Source: Pseudomonas maioricensis
Lineage (GTDB): Bacteria; Pseudomonadota; Gammaproteobacteria; Pseudomonadales; Pseudomonadaceae
Assembly (NCBI RefSeq): GCF_022790535.1
Contig: NZ_LOHG01000005.1
Coordinates: forward strand, 208,255 to 267,946
Direction: 5' to 3'
Length of the DNA stretch: 59,692 nucleotides
Shown here in pieces: positions 10,137 to 21,955 of the stretch. The translations under genes were made by a program, and so were the position numbers. The notes under the pieces are model-generated. The model had not been told where the DNA came from. It saw nothing but the letters and a program-made list of their open reading frames with translations, and did no database searches. Numbering within the stretch: position 1 is the first letter of the stretch; each line of letters starts with the position of its first letter.

Positions 10137-10748
10137 TCAAACCAACGCAGGCACACCGCTGTGAAACCGGAACTCTTCATCCGGGCTTTCAATCAGTTCG
10201 CGTTCGGCGAGGCGGATTTCTTCGATTTTGGCGTCGACATCAGCCTTGTCGCCATAGGTATAGGCCAGCTTCAGGTAGTCCTGGAAATGCCGCGCTTCGG
10301 ACTTCAATAAACCGGCGTAGAACTTGCCCAGCTCTTCGTCCAGGTGCGGTACCAGACAGGCAAAACGCTCGCAGGAACGGGCCTCGACGATGGCGCCGAC
10401 AATCAACGCATCCGTCAGGCGATACGGGTTGTGATTGCGTACCAGCTTACGCAACGCTCCGGCATAACGCGCCGAACTGACGTTGGCCATGGGGATTTCG
10501 CGTTTGCGGATAATGCTCAGCACTTGCTCGAAGTGACGTAATTCTTCGCGGGCCAGGCGCGACATCTTGCTCAGCAGGTCAAACTTGTCGTTGTACTGGA
10601 ACATGAACTGGAACGCCGCCCCGGCCGCCTTCTTTTCGTTGTTCGCGTGATCGATCAACAAGATGTCCAGGTTGCGCAATGCAGCCTGAACCCAGCTGTC
10701 GGGTGTGCGGCAAAGCAGGAAGGCTTCAATTTCAGGAATCGGGTACAT
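10137..10748 (-). CDS. miaE: tRNA-(ms2io6A) hydroxylase
   Basis: MiaE is a non-haem diiron monooxygenase that hydroxylates the isopentenyl side chain of ms2i6A37 in tRNA, an oxygen-dependent step. The product is 203 residues, the usual size. The ferritin-like four-helix fold with its carboxylate/His ligands is recognisable: LIDHANNEKKAA, REELRHFEQV, EARSCERFACL and EARHFQDYL. It is flanked on both sides by intergenic DNA and looks monocistronic. Confidence 0.93.
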   Translation of the reverse strand: MYPIPEIEAFLLCRTPDSWVQAALRNLDILLIDHANNEKKAAGAAFQFMFQYNDKFDLLSKMSRLAREELRHFEQVLSIIRKREIPMANVSSARYAGALRKLVRNHNPYRLTDALIVGAIVEARSCERFACLVPHLDEELGKFYAGLLKSEARHFQDYLKLAYTYGDKADVDAKIEEIRLAERELIESPDEEFRFHSGVPALV

Positions 10749-10904
10749 AGGCTCACAGAAGGCCGAACGACAAGGCCGGGCATTATACGAGGGCGACCCG
10801 CGTCCGGCGATAGAAATGAGCTGACGTGCATCAAGGCTACAACGCTAGCAGTGCAACTATAGTTGTGGAGTGCATCAGGGATAACGCATCCGGGAGACAA
10901 CGTC

Positions 10905-11765
10905 ATGCAATCGATACGCAGCATTCTGGTGGTCATAGAGCCCGAACATCCAGACAGCCTGGCGCTCAAGCGAGCACGGCTGATAGCCGGTGTCACTGGC
11001 GCACACCTGCACTTGCTGATCTGCGACAAGGAAAAACACCCTCACACGGCGGTGCTCGCGGAGGTAAAGCGGCGTCTGCTTGATGAAGGGTTCTCAGCCA
11101 CCACCGAACAAACCTGGGACAGCAGCCTGCATCACACGATTATTCAGGCGCAACAGGCCGAAGGCTGCGGGCTGGTGATAAAACAGCACTTCCCCGACAA
11201 CCCACTGAAAAAAGCCTTGCTCACACCTGAGGACTGGAAGCTGCTGCGTTTATGCCCGAGCCCGGTTCTGATGGTGAAAACCGACAGGCCATGGACAGAA
11301 GGCGTGATCCTGGCGGCTGTTGATGTGGGTAATCATGACGGCGAGCACCGCGCCCTGCACTACTCCATCGTCGATCACGGCTATGACATTGCCGCGCTGG
11401 CCAAGGGCCGTTTGCACGTGATCGCGGCTCACCCTTCCCCCATGTTGTCGGCAGCCGATCCGGTATTTCAGCTCAAGGAAAGCATTGAAGCCCGCTATCG
11501 CGAGCAGTGTCAGGCATTCCAGACCGAATTCGATATCGATGATGCGCACCTGCACATTGCCGAAGGACCGGCGGATGTTTTGATCCCTTTCACAGCTCGG
11601 CAACTGGATGCCGCCGTGACCATCATCGGTACCGTGGCGCGCACCGGCATTCCAGCGGCGCTGATCGGCAACACGGCCGAAGTGGTGCTCGATTCACTGG
11701 AGAGCGATGTGCTGGTATTGAAAACCGAGGAGATCATCAAGCATCTGGAACAGCTGCTGGTGTAG
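10905..11765 (+). CDS. Universal stress protein, two tandem Usp domains (UspE-like)
   Basis: The product is 286 residues from the ATG at 10905, preceded by GGGAGA; the open frame extends 14 codons further without a better start. Two Usp alpha/beta domains are arranged in tandem. The first starts at SIRSILVVIEPEHPDS and ends at CPSPVLMVK; the second begins with VILAAVDVGNHDG and ends at ESDVLVLKT, with GTVARTGIPAALIGNTAE, the family's phosphate-binding segment, before it. Proteins of this form usually help survival under starvation or low oxygen; the ligand is unknown. Confidence 0.88.
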   Translation: MQSIRSILVVIEPEHPDSLALKRARLIAGVTGAHLHLLICDKEKHPHTAVLAEVKRRLLDEGFSATTEQTWDSSLHHTIIQAQQAEGCGLVIKQHFPDNPLKKALLTPEDWKLLRLCPSPVLMVKTDRPWTEGVILAAVDVGNHDGEHRALHYSIVDHGYDIAALAKGRLHVIAAHPSPMLSAADPVFQLKESIEARYREQCQAFQTEFDIDDAHLHIAEGPADVLIPFTARQLDAAVTIIGTVARTGIPAALIGNTAEVVLDSLESDVLVLKTEEIIKHLEQLLV

Positions 11766-11779
11766 CCTGCCGAATACAC

Positions 11780-11870
11780 CGTAGGAGTGAGCTTGCTCGC
11801 GATAGCGTCTGATCAGGCAACGCTTTTTTGATTGTCAGGTAGCTATCGCGAGCAAGCTCACTCCTACAGG
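11780..11870. repeat. REPIN (TGTAGGAGTGAGC family)
   Basis: The same family as 10025-10114, with arms GTAGGAGTGAGCTTGCTCGC and complement. It fills the gap between the convergent stress-protein gene and rlmM and may act as a two-way transcript end. Confidence 0.88.
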
Positions 11871-11880
11871 GGCAAGATAA

Positions 11881-12948
11881 TCACCCCTTGCGCTTACCAT
11901 CCAGCCGACGCAGATGACAGGTCACTTCTTCGCGGTCGTGGTACAGCTGCTTGCAGCCGATTTCGACACGAATGCCGCGTGCCTCGAAGCCTTCTTCAAT
12001 ACGCTGCAACAGACGGCTGACTTCGGCGTATCGCTGTTTCATCGGCAACTTGAGGTTGACCACGGCTTCGCGACACAAGCCTTCGCCCAGCCAGGTTTCC
12101 AGCAAAGCGGCATTACGCGCAGGCTTTTCGACGATGTCGCAAACCATCCAGTCCACCGGCTGACGCGGCTTGTAAGTGAAGCCGTCGGCCATCAAGTGCT
12201 GAACCAGACCGGTGTCCATCAGGCTTTCGGCCATTGGCCCGTTATCAATTGCAGTCACCAGCATGCCACGGCGCACCAACTGGTAAGTCCAGCCACCCGG
12301 GGCGGCGCCAAGATCGACACCGGTCATATCCCCAGACAGACGCTCATCCCACTGATCTCGCGGAATGAAGTGATGCCAGGCCTCTTCCAGCTTGAGGGTC
12401 GAACGGCTTGGCGCTTCACGGGGGAACTTCAGGCGCGGAATGCCCATGGGCCACATCGCCGAGTTGTCGGCGTCTGCAAGACCAAGAAACACCTCGCGAC
12501 CACTCTTGAATGTCAGCAGCAAACGCGGCTTGCGCGGGTCATCCACCAGCTTGCCAGCCTGGGTCAGCGCCTTGCGTAAAGGGGCTTCGAACTTGCGGCA
12601 AAAAGTCGACAGCTCCTTGCCGTCATTGGTGTCCACCACTTCCAGCCACAGGCTGCCGCACGTCGCGAAATCAGCCATGTGTGACAGGATCACGCTGATA
12701 CGGTCGGTTTCCGGCAATTCCAGAAACACACCTCTGGCCCATTGACGAGGGAAGATCAACTTCGAGAAGCGTTGGCCGTTCATCAATCGCTCGGCGCCGT
12801 CATCTTCCGTGCAGACGAATTCCGCGCACGCCGTATTCGGCTTGGCCTTGGCGTAGCCTGAGACATTGAGCCGCGCCGCATGCTCGGCGATTTCCGAACA
12901 GACTTCACCTTCGAAGCCCGGGCGACAGTGCATAAACAGGGTGTTCAT
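11881..12948 (-). CDS. rlmM: 23S rRNA (cytidine-2498-2'-O) methyltransferase
   Basis: RlmM methylates the ribose of C2498 in 23S rRNA. The product is 355 residues, with an N-terminal THUMP-like substrate-binding part and a C-terminal Rossmann methyltransferase domain. The SAM-binding segment GVDLGAAPGGWTYQLV and the catalytic segments DWMVCDIVEKP and VVNLKLPMK are present. An AGGAG ribosome-binding site precedes the ATG at 12948. It is divergent from acnA, as I recall it being in P. aeruginosa; the tusA-type gene that I recall beyond rlmM in that species is absent here. Confidence 0.95.
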   Translation of the reverse strand: MNTLFMHCRPGFEGEVCSEIAEHAARLNVSGYAKAKPNTACAEFVCTEDDGAERLMNGQRFSKLIFPRQWARGVFLELPETDRISVILSHMADFATCGSLWLEVVDTNDGKELSTFCRKFEAPLRKALTQAGKLVDDPRKPRLLLTFKSGREVFLGLADADNSAMWPMGIPRLKFPREAPSRSTLKLEEAWHHFIPRDQWDERLSGDMTGVDLGAAPGGWTYQLVRRGMLVTAIDNGPMAESLMDTGLVQHLMADGFTYKPRQPVDWMVCDIVEKPARNAALLETWLGEGLCREAVVNLKLPMKQRYAEVSRLLQRIEEGFEARGIRVEIGCKQLYHDREEVTCHLRRLDGKRKG

Positions 12949-13166
12949 GGGGTGCTCCTGAACACGTCGACCTATACGAGAGGGTTAATCTCAGCGACGT
13001 AAAAGGCGAGCATGATAGCTGAATCAGGAACCAGTGGAGCGACCGGCTGGTCCAGTACTACACACGCCATCAATAACAAGCGGCGCAGAAACTGAAGCGA
13101 CGCCAGCTTGCAAAGGATTTCAATCGTCCAGTCCGTACCGTGCGGACGCGTCAAAGGAGTTATTTC

Positions 13167-15911
<2,745 letters not shown>

Positions 15912-15943
15912 GTAGCTCAGGGACCTACTGACAGGACCCAATC

Positions 15944-16034
15944 CTGTGGGAGCAGTGCTTGCCTGCGATAAACGATAACGCGGTATGTCTTCTAGCTGTG
16001 TCTCCTGCATCGCGAGCAAGCTCGGCTCCCACAG
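15944..16034. repeat. REPIN (TGTGGGAGC family, diverged)
   Basis: The left arm TGTGGGAGCAGTGCTTGCCT is paired with a right arm ending in GCTCCCACAGG; the arms carry several mismatches. It lies between acnA and the quinate cluster. Confidence 0.8.
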
Positions 16035-16123
16035 GATCTCATTCCAATTCAGGTTCTGGTTCATCAACAAGGGCGATTACCGAACAGATTTATCGTCTTG
16101 CCTTCATCCTGGCTCTTCCGCAA

Positions 16124-16146
16124 AATTAACCATCTGGTACATTTTG
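16124..16146 (+). promoter_or_regulatory. Shared quinate-cluster operator/promoter motif, copy 1
   Basis: This stretch contains TCTGGTACATT and matches the motif before quiC (19964-19986) at 19 of 23 positions. It ends 54 bp upstream of the dehydrogenase start. The TetR regulator encoded between the two target genes is the obvious candidate to bind it; that link is inference. Confidence 0.65.
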
Positions 16147-16200
16147 CTGAAACCGCATCCTTCGATCCCGGGATGCGGCATCTAATAAGAGCCGATCGCC

Positions 16201-17061
16201 ATGACTGTAAACCGTAAACCGTCCATCCTCGCGGGCCTTATCGGCTCCGGTATCCAGGCTTCTCGCACCCCCGCACTGCACGAACATGAAGGTGATGCCC
16301 AAGGCATTCGCTATCTGTATCGATTGCTCGACCTTGATGCCCTCAAACTGGACATCACGGCCCTGCCCGACCTGCTCACCAGCGCTCAACGCATGGGCTA
16401 TACCGGTCTGAACATCACCTTCCCCTGCAAGCAAGCGGTGATCCCGTTACTGGATGATCTGTCGCCTGAAGCCAGAGGCATCGGCGCGGTGAACACGGTG
16501 CTGTTCAAGGACGGTCAACGCATCGGCCATAACACCGACTGCCTGGGTTTTGCCGAAGGTTTCCGCCGCGGGCTCAATGATGTGCGCCGCAGGCGCGTGG
16601 TGCAGATGGGCGCTGGCGGTGCTGGCGCGGCGGTGGCTCATGCCTTGCTGGCTGAAGGTGTCGAGCAACTGAGTATTTTTGAAGTGGACCCGGCGCGAGC
16701 ACAGGGTTTGGTGGACAACCTGAACAGCCACTTCGGGGAGAATCGGGCGCTGGTCGGGCGGGATTTGCGCGAAGCCATGGCCGCAGCTGACGGCCTGGTC
16801 AACACCACCCCGGTCGGCATGACCAAACTGCCCGGCACGCCGTTGCCACCCGAACTGCTGCACAAAGACCTGTGGGTCGCAGAAATCATTTATTTCCCGC
16901 TGGAAACCGAACTGCTCAGGCACGCACGCGCTCTGGGCTGCCGCACGCTGGATGGCGGCACCATGGCGGTGTTTCAGGCGGTCAAGGCGTTTGAACTGTT
17001 CAGCGGCCGGACTGCGGATGCGGGGCGCATGCAGGAGCATTTTGCGGGAATGGGTGATTAA
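16201..17061 (+). CDS. Quinate/shikimate dehydrogenase, catabolic NAD type (AroE paralogue)
   Basis: The product is 286 residues, shikimate-dehydrogenase fold. The substrate-binding domain has the catalytic Lys in NITFPCKQ and the Asp in GHNTDCLGF; the Rossmann domain has GAGGAGAAVAHAL and NTTPVGM. After the second strand it reads FEVDPARA, with an acidic residue where biosynthetic NADP-dependent AroE has an N-R-T motif; this favours NAD+ and a catabolic role oxidising quinate or shikimate. The SG-x-x-x-SRTPALHEHEG start also resembles the quinate/shikimate subgroup. It is transcribed towards the tetR gene, and a motif shared with quiC lies in its promoter. Confidence 0.88.
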   Translation: MTVNRKPSILAGLIGSGIQASRTPALHEHEGDAQGIRYLYRLLDLDALKLDITALPDLLTSAQRMGYTGLNITFPCKQAVIPLLDDLSPEARGIGAVNTVLFKDGQRIGHNTDCLGFAEGFRRGLNDVRRRRVVQMGAGGAGAAVAHALLAEGVEQLSIFEVDPARAQGLVDNLNSHFGENRALVGRDLREAMAAADGLVNTTPVGMTKLPGTPLPPELLHKDLWVAEIIYFPLETELLRHARALGCRTLDGGTMAVFQAVKAFELFSGRTADAGRMQEHFAGMGD

Positions 17062-17073
17062 GAGCGACACACT

Positions 17074-17147
17074 TGGAGGAGCTGCCGCAGGCTGCGAATG
17101 GCGGCGTAGCAGGTAATGCTTTCGCAGCCTTCGGCAGCTCCTACAGG
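17074..17147. repeat. REPIN, GGAGCTGCCG family
   Basis: The left arm GGAGCTGCCGCAGGCTGCGA and right arm TCGCAGCCTTCGGCAGCTCC form a long hairpin between the convergent dehydrogenase and tetR genes. The same family recurs at 51815-51889. Confidence 0.82.
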
Positions 17148-17166
17148 ATTCGGTGCACTTGGCGAT

Positions 17167-17838
17167 TCAAGGCCGCAGGTATCGACTCACCGAGTCGCAC
17201 AGCATGGCCTTGTGGCGCTGTTTGATCTCGTCGTTGACCAGTTCGATCTGAAATATCTCGGAAAAGGTGTGGCGGTTCGAAATCCGGTAAAAGCAGAACG
17301 AGCTGATCATCAGATGCAGGTCGATGGCGTTCACGCCTTGGCGAAACACGCCTTCGTGTTCCCCGCGGCGCAGGATTTTATCGAGGATGCTGACAATGTT
17401 TTGGCTCAGCTCGCGAATCGTCGGTGACTGTTTGACGTTCTCGCCGTTATGGATGTTCTCGATGCAGACGATCCGCACGAAGTCGACGTTGCGGTCGTGG
17501 TGATCAAACGTGAATTCCACCAGTCGTTCGATGGCCTGCATCGGCTCCAGTGCATCCAGATTGAGCCCGCTTTCAGTGCGCCGGATATCCCCATAAAGCT
17601 TCTCCAGAACCTCGGCGTATAACTGCTCCTTACTGTTGAAGTAGTAGTAGATCATTCGCTTGGACGTTTTGGTGCGCTCTGCGATGGCGTCGACCCGCGC
17701 CCCCGACAACCCCTGCGCGACAAATTCGGCGATGGCCGCCTGCAGGATGTCATCCCGGGTTTTTTCCGGATTATTCTTGCGCCCCGTCAGTGATACCCGC
17801 GAAGGTGAAATCACAGGGGTGTCGTCGATAGTTTTCAT
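17167..17838 (-). CDS. TetR-family regulator of the quinate/shikimate cluster
   Basis: The product is a 223-residue TetR protein. The N-terminal helix-turn-helix is clear (DDILQAAIAEFVAQGLSGARV, then TKTSKRMIYYYFNSKEQLY). The C-terminal ligand-binding part has no recognisable signature beyond the family. It lies 94 bp downstream of quiC on the same strand, so it may be read through from quiC or from its own promoter. A 16-bp inverted repeat (CTATGT-N4-ACATAG) sits at 17873-17888 in front of it. By context it senses quinate, shikimate or a pathway intermediate. Confidence 0.87.
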   Translation of the reverse strand: MKTIDDTPVISPSRVSLTGRKNNPEKTRDDILQAAIAEFVAQGLSGARVDAIAERTKTSKRMIYYYFNSKEQLYAEVLEKLYGDIRRTESGLNLDALEPMQAIERLVEFTFDHHDRNVDFVRIVCIENIHNGENVKQSPTIRELSQNIVSILDKILRRGEHEGVFRQGVNAIDLHLMISSFCFYRISNRHTFSEIFQIELVNDEIKQRHKAMLCDSVSRYLRP

Positions 17839-17932
17839 TCAGGTCGGTAACCACGGTCAGATCGGGGCGGGGCTATGTTTCCACATAGTCCTGGTTCCGC
17901 CCTCGAAGCTCAAGATGACTGCGCTACATGGA

Positions 17933-19840
17933 TCAAAGCCGGGCCTGACGAGCGGCCCCGCTGCGTGTCTTGGCCATGGCGGCCAGACGTACTGCAACGT
18001 TGGCGGCGCCGTAACCCACATAGCCATTCTTGCGTTGCAGGATCTCGAAGAAGAAGCGATCGTCGAACGGCTCGGTATACACGTGAAACAGCTCGCCACC
18101 ATTGGCGTCGCGGTCATAGAGCACATTGTAGTAAGCCAGTTCGCTGAGGAATTCGTCGTCGAAATCAAAGCGCGCGGCAAGATCGTCGTAGTAATTGAGC
18201 GGGATGTCCAGCAGCTTCAAGCCAGCCTCTTTAGCCCGGCTGACTTCGGCGAAGATATCCTCGCAGGCAAAAGCAATGTGGTGTACGCCTGAGCCTCGGT
18301 AACTGGACAGCGCGTGGGAGATCGCGGTGTTGCGGTTTTCCGAGATATTCAGCGGTAAACGGACCGTGCTGCAGCGGCTGCGCAACGCACGGCTTTTCAC
18401 CAGACCGTAAGGGTCGGGCAGCACCACTTCGTCGTCGGCTTCGAAATCCAGCAGGCTCTTATAGAACAACACCCAGCTGTCGAGACTGTCGGCGGGCAAC
18501 GCCATGGCCATGTGATCGATACGCTGCAAGCCGCCACCGGCCTGGGCGTTCGGGTTAACGACGAAGTCGATGTCGTAGATCGACTCACCCGGCACAGCAG
18601 GCTCGACCAGGTAAATCAGACTGCCGTCCGGTGCACGTACCGACGGCACTTCCCGCTCATTAGGCCCCACCAGCCCGCGATAAGGCTGACCTTTGAAAGC
18701 CTGAGCACGCTCCAGCGCTGCCGAGCCGTTCTCGACCCGCAATGCAGTTGCGCACAACGAAGGGCCATGGGCCTCAAAGAAACTGTGAGCAAACGAATAG
18801 GGCTCAGCGTTGAGCACGATCTTAATATCGCCCTGCCCCATCAGGCTGACGGCCTTGGAACGGTGCTGACCGAGTTTCGCAAAACCGAGATTACCCAGCC
18901 AACTGGCCAGACGTGCGCCTTGCGCATCGTCCACCGCAAACTCAAGAAACTCGACGCCATTGTAAGTACTCGCAGGCGGCGGGCTGAACAGCAGGTCTTT
19001 GGCTACCGGCTGATTCTGTTCTTCCAGCAGCAGGCGGGTTTTCTCCTCCAGATACAGCAAGGAGCGCAGGCCATCGGCCGCATTCGCGCGAGGTGGTGCG
19101 GCGCGGAACCCGTCGTTGAAGATTTCCAGAGACAGCGGCCCGGTGTAGCCGCTCTTCAGAATCGGTGCGAGGAAGCCTGGCAGATCGAACTCGCCCTGGC
19201 CCGGGAAGCACCGGAAGTGACGGCTCCACTCCATGACATCCATAGCCAGAATAGGTGCGTCGGCCATTTGCACGAAGAAGATTTTGTCGCCGGGAATCTG
19301 TGCAATGGCACTCGGGTCGCCCTTGAGCGACAAGGTATGAAAGCTGTCGAGCAGAACGCCCAATGCCGGGTGATCAACCTGCTTGACCAGATTCCAGACC
19401 TGCTCCCAGGTATTCACATGACGGCCCCACGCAAGCGCCTCGTAACCCACCCGCAACTGACGGGCTCCAGCACGCTCGGCCAGCATCGCCAGATCGTCAC
19501 GGAGAATACTTTCATCGCCCACCGAATCGGCGGCGGCATTGCTGCAGACCAGCACCAGGTCAGTGCCCAGTTCCTGCATCAAATCAAACTTGCGCTCGGC
19601 GCGGTCGAGGTTGCGGGACAAGCGATCGCGACGGCAGCCTTCAAAGTCACGGAACGGCTGAAACAAGGTAATGGCAATGCCCAGATCAGCGCAGATCTGC
19701 CGCACATGGCGGGGGCTACCGTCGTAGTAAAGGAGGTCGTTTTCGAAAATCTCGACACCGTCAAAGCCGGCAGCGGCGATGGCTTCGAGTTTTTCCGGCA
19801 GGGTTCCACTCAAGGAAACGGTGGCAATCGAACGTTGCAT
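17933..19840 (-). CDS. quiC: 3-Dehydroshikimate dehydratase fused to an HPPD-like domain
   Basis: The product is 635 residues from the ATG at 19840, which has AGGAG 8 bp upstream; an in-frame start 25 codons earlier lacks a ribosome-binding site. The N-terminal TIM barrel (about 1-280) converts 3-dehydroshikimate to protocatechuate. Its metal ligands are E134, D165, Q191 and E239, the positions I recall for the P. putida QuiC1 enzyme. The C-terminal half (about 300-635) is a two-part vicinal-oxygen-chelate domain like 4-hydroxyphenylpyruvate dioxygenase (RIDHMAMALP, GVHHIAFACEDI). This fusion is typical of Pseudomonas QuiC1. The second domain's role is not settled by sequence. Confidence 0.94.
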   Translation of the reverse strand: MQRSIATVSLSGTLPEKLEAIAAAGFDGVEIFENDLLYYDGSPRHVRQICADLGIAITLFQPFRDFEGCRRDRLSRNLDRAERKFDLMQELGTDLVLVCSNAAADSVGDESILRDDLAMLAERAGARQLRVGYEALAWGRHVNTWEQVWNLVKQVDHPALGVLLDSFHTLSLKGDPSAIAQIPGDKIFFVQMADAPILAMDVMEWSRHFRCFPGQGEFDLPGFLAPILKSGYTGPLSLEIFNDGFRAAPPRANAADGLRSLLYLEEKTRLLLEEQNQPVAKDLLFSPPPASTYNGVEFLEFAVDDAQGARLASWLGNLGFAKLGQHRSKAVSLMGQGDIKIVLNAEPYSFAHSFFEAHGPSLCATALRVENGSAALERAQAFKGQPYRGLVGPNEREVPSVRAPDGSLIYLVEPAVPGESIYDIDFVVNPNAQAGGGLQRIDHMAMALPADSLDSWVLFYKSLLDFEADDEVVLPDPYGLVKSRALRSRCSTVRLPLNISENRNTAISHALSSYRGSGVHHIAFACEDIFAEVSRAKEAGLKLLDIPLNYYDDLAARFDFDDEFLSELAYYNVLYDRDANGGELFHVYTEPFDDRFFFEILQRKNGYVGYGAANVAVRLAAMAKTRSGAARQARL

Positions 19841-20417
19841 GGTTGACTCCTGTGAGGTGCGACCTCTGCGGATCGCATGTCTGGTGCTGCCCAGTACCCC
19901 CGGGCGGCACTGCACGGATTCTGGGTAACTGAATTATTCTCCCGGCCAGCGGCCATCGCAATTCATAATGTACCAGACAGTTAGTTTATTGTTCGATAAT
20001 CGCCCAAAAGCAGGCTTGTCTGATTGACGCTTTTGTCGGGCATGCGCAACATCAGCCTCACTTTGTCGGACAAGGACAACCGCCCCAAGTTGGTAACAAC
20101 CTTGCAAGCACACCATAACAATTTCAAAAACAGGGTCATGCACATGCCTTCATATACTGTTTTCCCCCTCCTCCGTCCAAGCCCTGGTGGCTCCTGCGCC
20201 CGGAGTCGTGTGCCGATGAACGCCCTTCTATCAGCGGTATTGCTAGAAACGCGTATCGGATCGGCCTCAGCCTGATTAAAATCCAGCGCCCACGAAATCG
20301 GCTCCTGCGGCTTGCCTGTCGCTTTAGCGCACTGCGGCCCCTGATGGCCACGATTCGAGACGCTTTTACAGCTTGATTCGGGGTTTACCCCTGAGTCCTG
20401 GAACGGACGGCTTAACC
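19841..20417. promoter_or_regulatory. Divergent intergenic region between quiC and the quinate-type MFS gene
   Basis: This 577-bp stretch has no convincing gene. It holds the quiC-side motif (19964-19986), a perfect 11-bp palindrome TTGTCGGACAA at 20063-20073, and an imperfect 19-bp inverted repeat CAAGTTGGTAACAACCTTG at 20086-20104. The last two are possible operators for the transporter promoter. Short open frames here lack ribosome-binding sites and protein-like composition. Confidence 0.5.
19964..19986 (-). promoter_or_regulatory. Shared quinate-cluster operator/promoter motif, copy 2
   Basis: Read on the minus strand this contains TCTGGTACATT and aligns with 16124-16146 at 19 of 23 positions. 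It lies 123 bp upstream of the quiC ATG, within the quiC-MFS divergent region, so it could act on one or both directions. Confidence 0.65.
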
Positions 20418-21755
20418 ATGATTCACACACACTCTGCTGCCAAGACGGCTAACGTCGTTCATCCGCATGCCAGCATGGGCGAAAAAATCCGCGGTGCCAT
20501 GGCCGTCGGTAAAGTTCGCTGGGGCATGCTCGCGCTGGTATTTTTTGCCACCACCCTGAACTACATCGATCGCGCCGCCCTTGGCGTCATGCAGCCCATC
20601 CTGGCCAAGGAAATGGGCTGGACCGCGATGGATTACGCCAACATCAACTTCTGGTTCCAGGTCGGGTACGCGGCTGGCTTCCTGCTGCAAGGACGGTTTA
20701 TTGACCGGGTCGGCGTGAAGCGTGCGTTCTTCCTCGCCGTCTTGCTCTGGAGCGTTGCTACCGGCGCCCACGGCCTGGCGACCTCTGCCACCGGCTTTAT
20801 GATCTGCCGGTTCATTCTCGGCCTGACCGAAGCGGCCAACTACCCGGCCTGCGTGAAAACAACGCGGCTGTGGTTCCCTGCCGGTGAACGCGCCATCGCC
20901 ACCGGCATCTTCAATGCCGGGACCAACGTGGGAGCGATGCTCACACCGGCACTGCTGCCGTTTATTCTGACCATCTGGGGCTGGCAAGCCGCGTTCGTCA
21001 GCATGGGCCTGCTCGGTCTGATCTGGGTCGTGACATGGCGTTTGAAGTACTACAACCCTGAAGAACACCCAAGCGTCAGCCAGACCGAACTGGACTACAT
21101 CAACCAGAATCCTGAGCCGGAGCCGGTAAAAGTGCCGTTCTCGCATATTCTTAAAATGCGTGGCACCTGGGCTTTCGCCATTGCCTACTCGCTAACCGCG
21201 CCGGTGTTCTGGTTCTACCTGTACTGGTTACCGCCGTTTCTCAATCAGCAATACAACCTGGGCATCAGCGTGACCCAGATGGGCATCCCGCTGATCCTGA
21301 TCTGGCTGACCGCTGACTTTGGCAGCATCGGCGGCGGTATTCTCTCGTCCTGGCTGATTGGCCGAGGCATGCGCGCCACTACCGCAAGATTGCTGTCGAT
21401 GCTGCTCTTCGCAATCACGATCTGCAGCGTGGTATTTGCCGCCAACGCCAGCGGACTCTGGGTAGCGGTGCTGGCGATCTCCCTTGCGGTCGGCGCGCAT
21501 CAGGCCTGGACCGCAAACATCTGGAGCCTGGTGATGGACTACACCCCCAAGCACCTGATGAGCACCGTGTTCGGCTTCGGCGGCATGTGTGCAGCGATCG
21601 GCGGGATGTTCATGACCCAGATCGTCGGTGCGGTATTGACTGCAACCAATAACAATTACAGCGTGTTGTTCACGATGATCCCGGCGATGTACTTCATTGC
21701 CCTGACCTGGATGTACTTCATGGCACCGCGCAAAGTCGAATCACTCAAGGACTGA
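20418..21755 (+). CDS. MFS anion:cation symporter, probable quinate/shikimate/dehydroshikimate importer
   Basis: The product is 445 residues from the ATG at 20418, with about 12 membrane segments. An early segment (LNYIDRAALGVMQPIL) is typical of the ACS family, which imports organic anions, and GRFIDRVGVKRAFF is the loop 2-3 signature. It is divergent from quiC and transcribed away from the cluster. The catabolic setting suggests uptake of quinate, shikimate or related hydroaromatics; the exact substrate is inference. A strong terminator follows. Confidence 0.85.
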   Translation: MIHTHSAAKTANVVHPHASMGEKIRGAMAVGKVRWGMLALVFFATTLNYIDRAALGVMQPILAKEMGWTAMDYANINFWFQVGYAAGFLLQGRFIDRVGVKRAFFLAVLLWSVATGAHGLATSATGFMICRFILGLTEAANYPACVKTTRLWFPAGERAIATGIFNAGTNVGAMLTPALLPFILTIWGWQAAFVSMGLLGLIWVVTWRLKYYNPEEHPSVSQTELDYINQNPEPEPVKVPFSHILKMRGTWAFAIAYSLTAPVFWFYLYWLPPFLNQQYNLGISVTQMGIPLILIWLTADFGSIGGGILSSWLIGRGMRATTARLLSMLLFAITICSVVFAANASGLWVAVLAISLAVGAHQAWTANIWSLVMDYTPKHLMSTVFGFGGMCAAIGGMFMTQIVGAVLTATNNNYSVLFTMIPAMYFIALTWMYFMAPRKVESLKD

Positions 21756-21775
21756 ATCGTCCCGCGTCCCCGAAA

Positions 21776-21803
21776 GGCCGCTTCCTCGCAAGCGGCCTTT
21801 TTT
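21776..21803 (+). terminator. Rho-independent terminator of the MFS gene
   Basis: GGCCGCTT (21776-21783) pairs with AAGCGGCC (21790-21797), followed by six T. The stop codon is about 20 bp upstream. Confidence 0.92.
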
Positions 21804-21955
21804 GTCCTGCGGAAACATCCGACAAAACTTTCCCTCAGACAAAACTTACAAAAGAGCTGGAAATTCTCCTGCCCGATCAGTGAAGCTTGGCGCCCGCCTG
21901 GAACAGTCTGTTTCAGCTGCAAGAAGCTACGCGCGAACGGACTCCAGGAGCAACC

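Noticed and set aside
19841..19915. N-terminal extension of quiC by 25 codons
   Set aside because: It lacks a ribosome-binding site, while the ATG at 19840 has AGGAG at proper distance and gives active-site numbering matching the known enzyme.
20024..20351. Short open frames in the quiC-MFS intergenic region
   Set aside because: Overlapping frames on both strands, no ribosome-binding sites, and the region is better explained as a regulatory interval.
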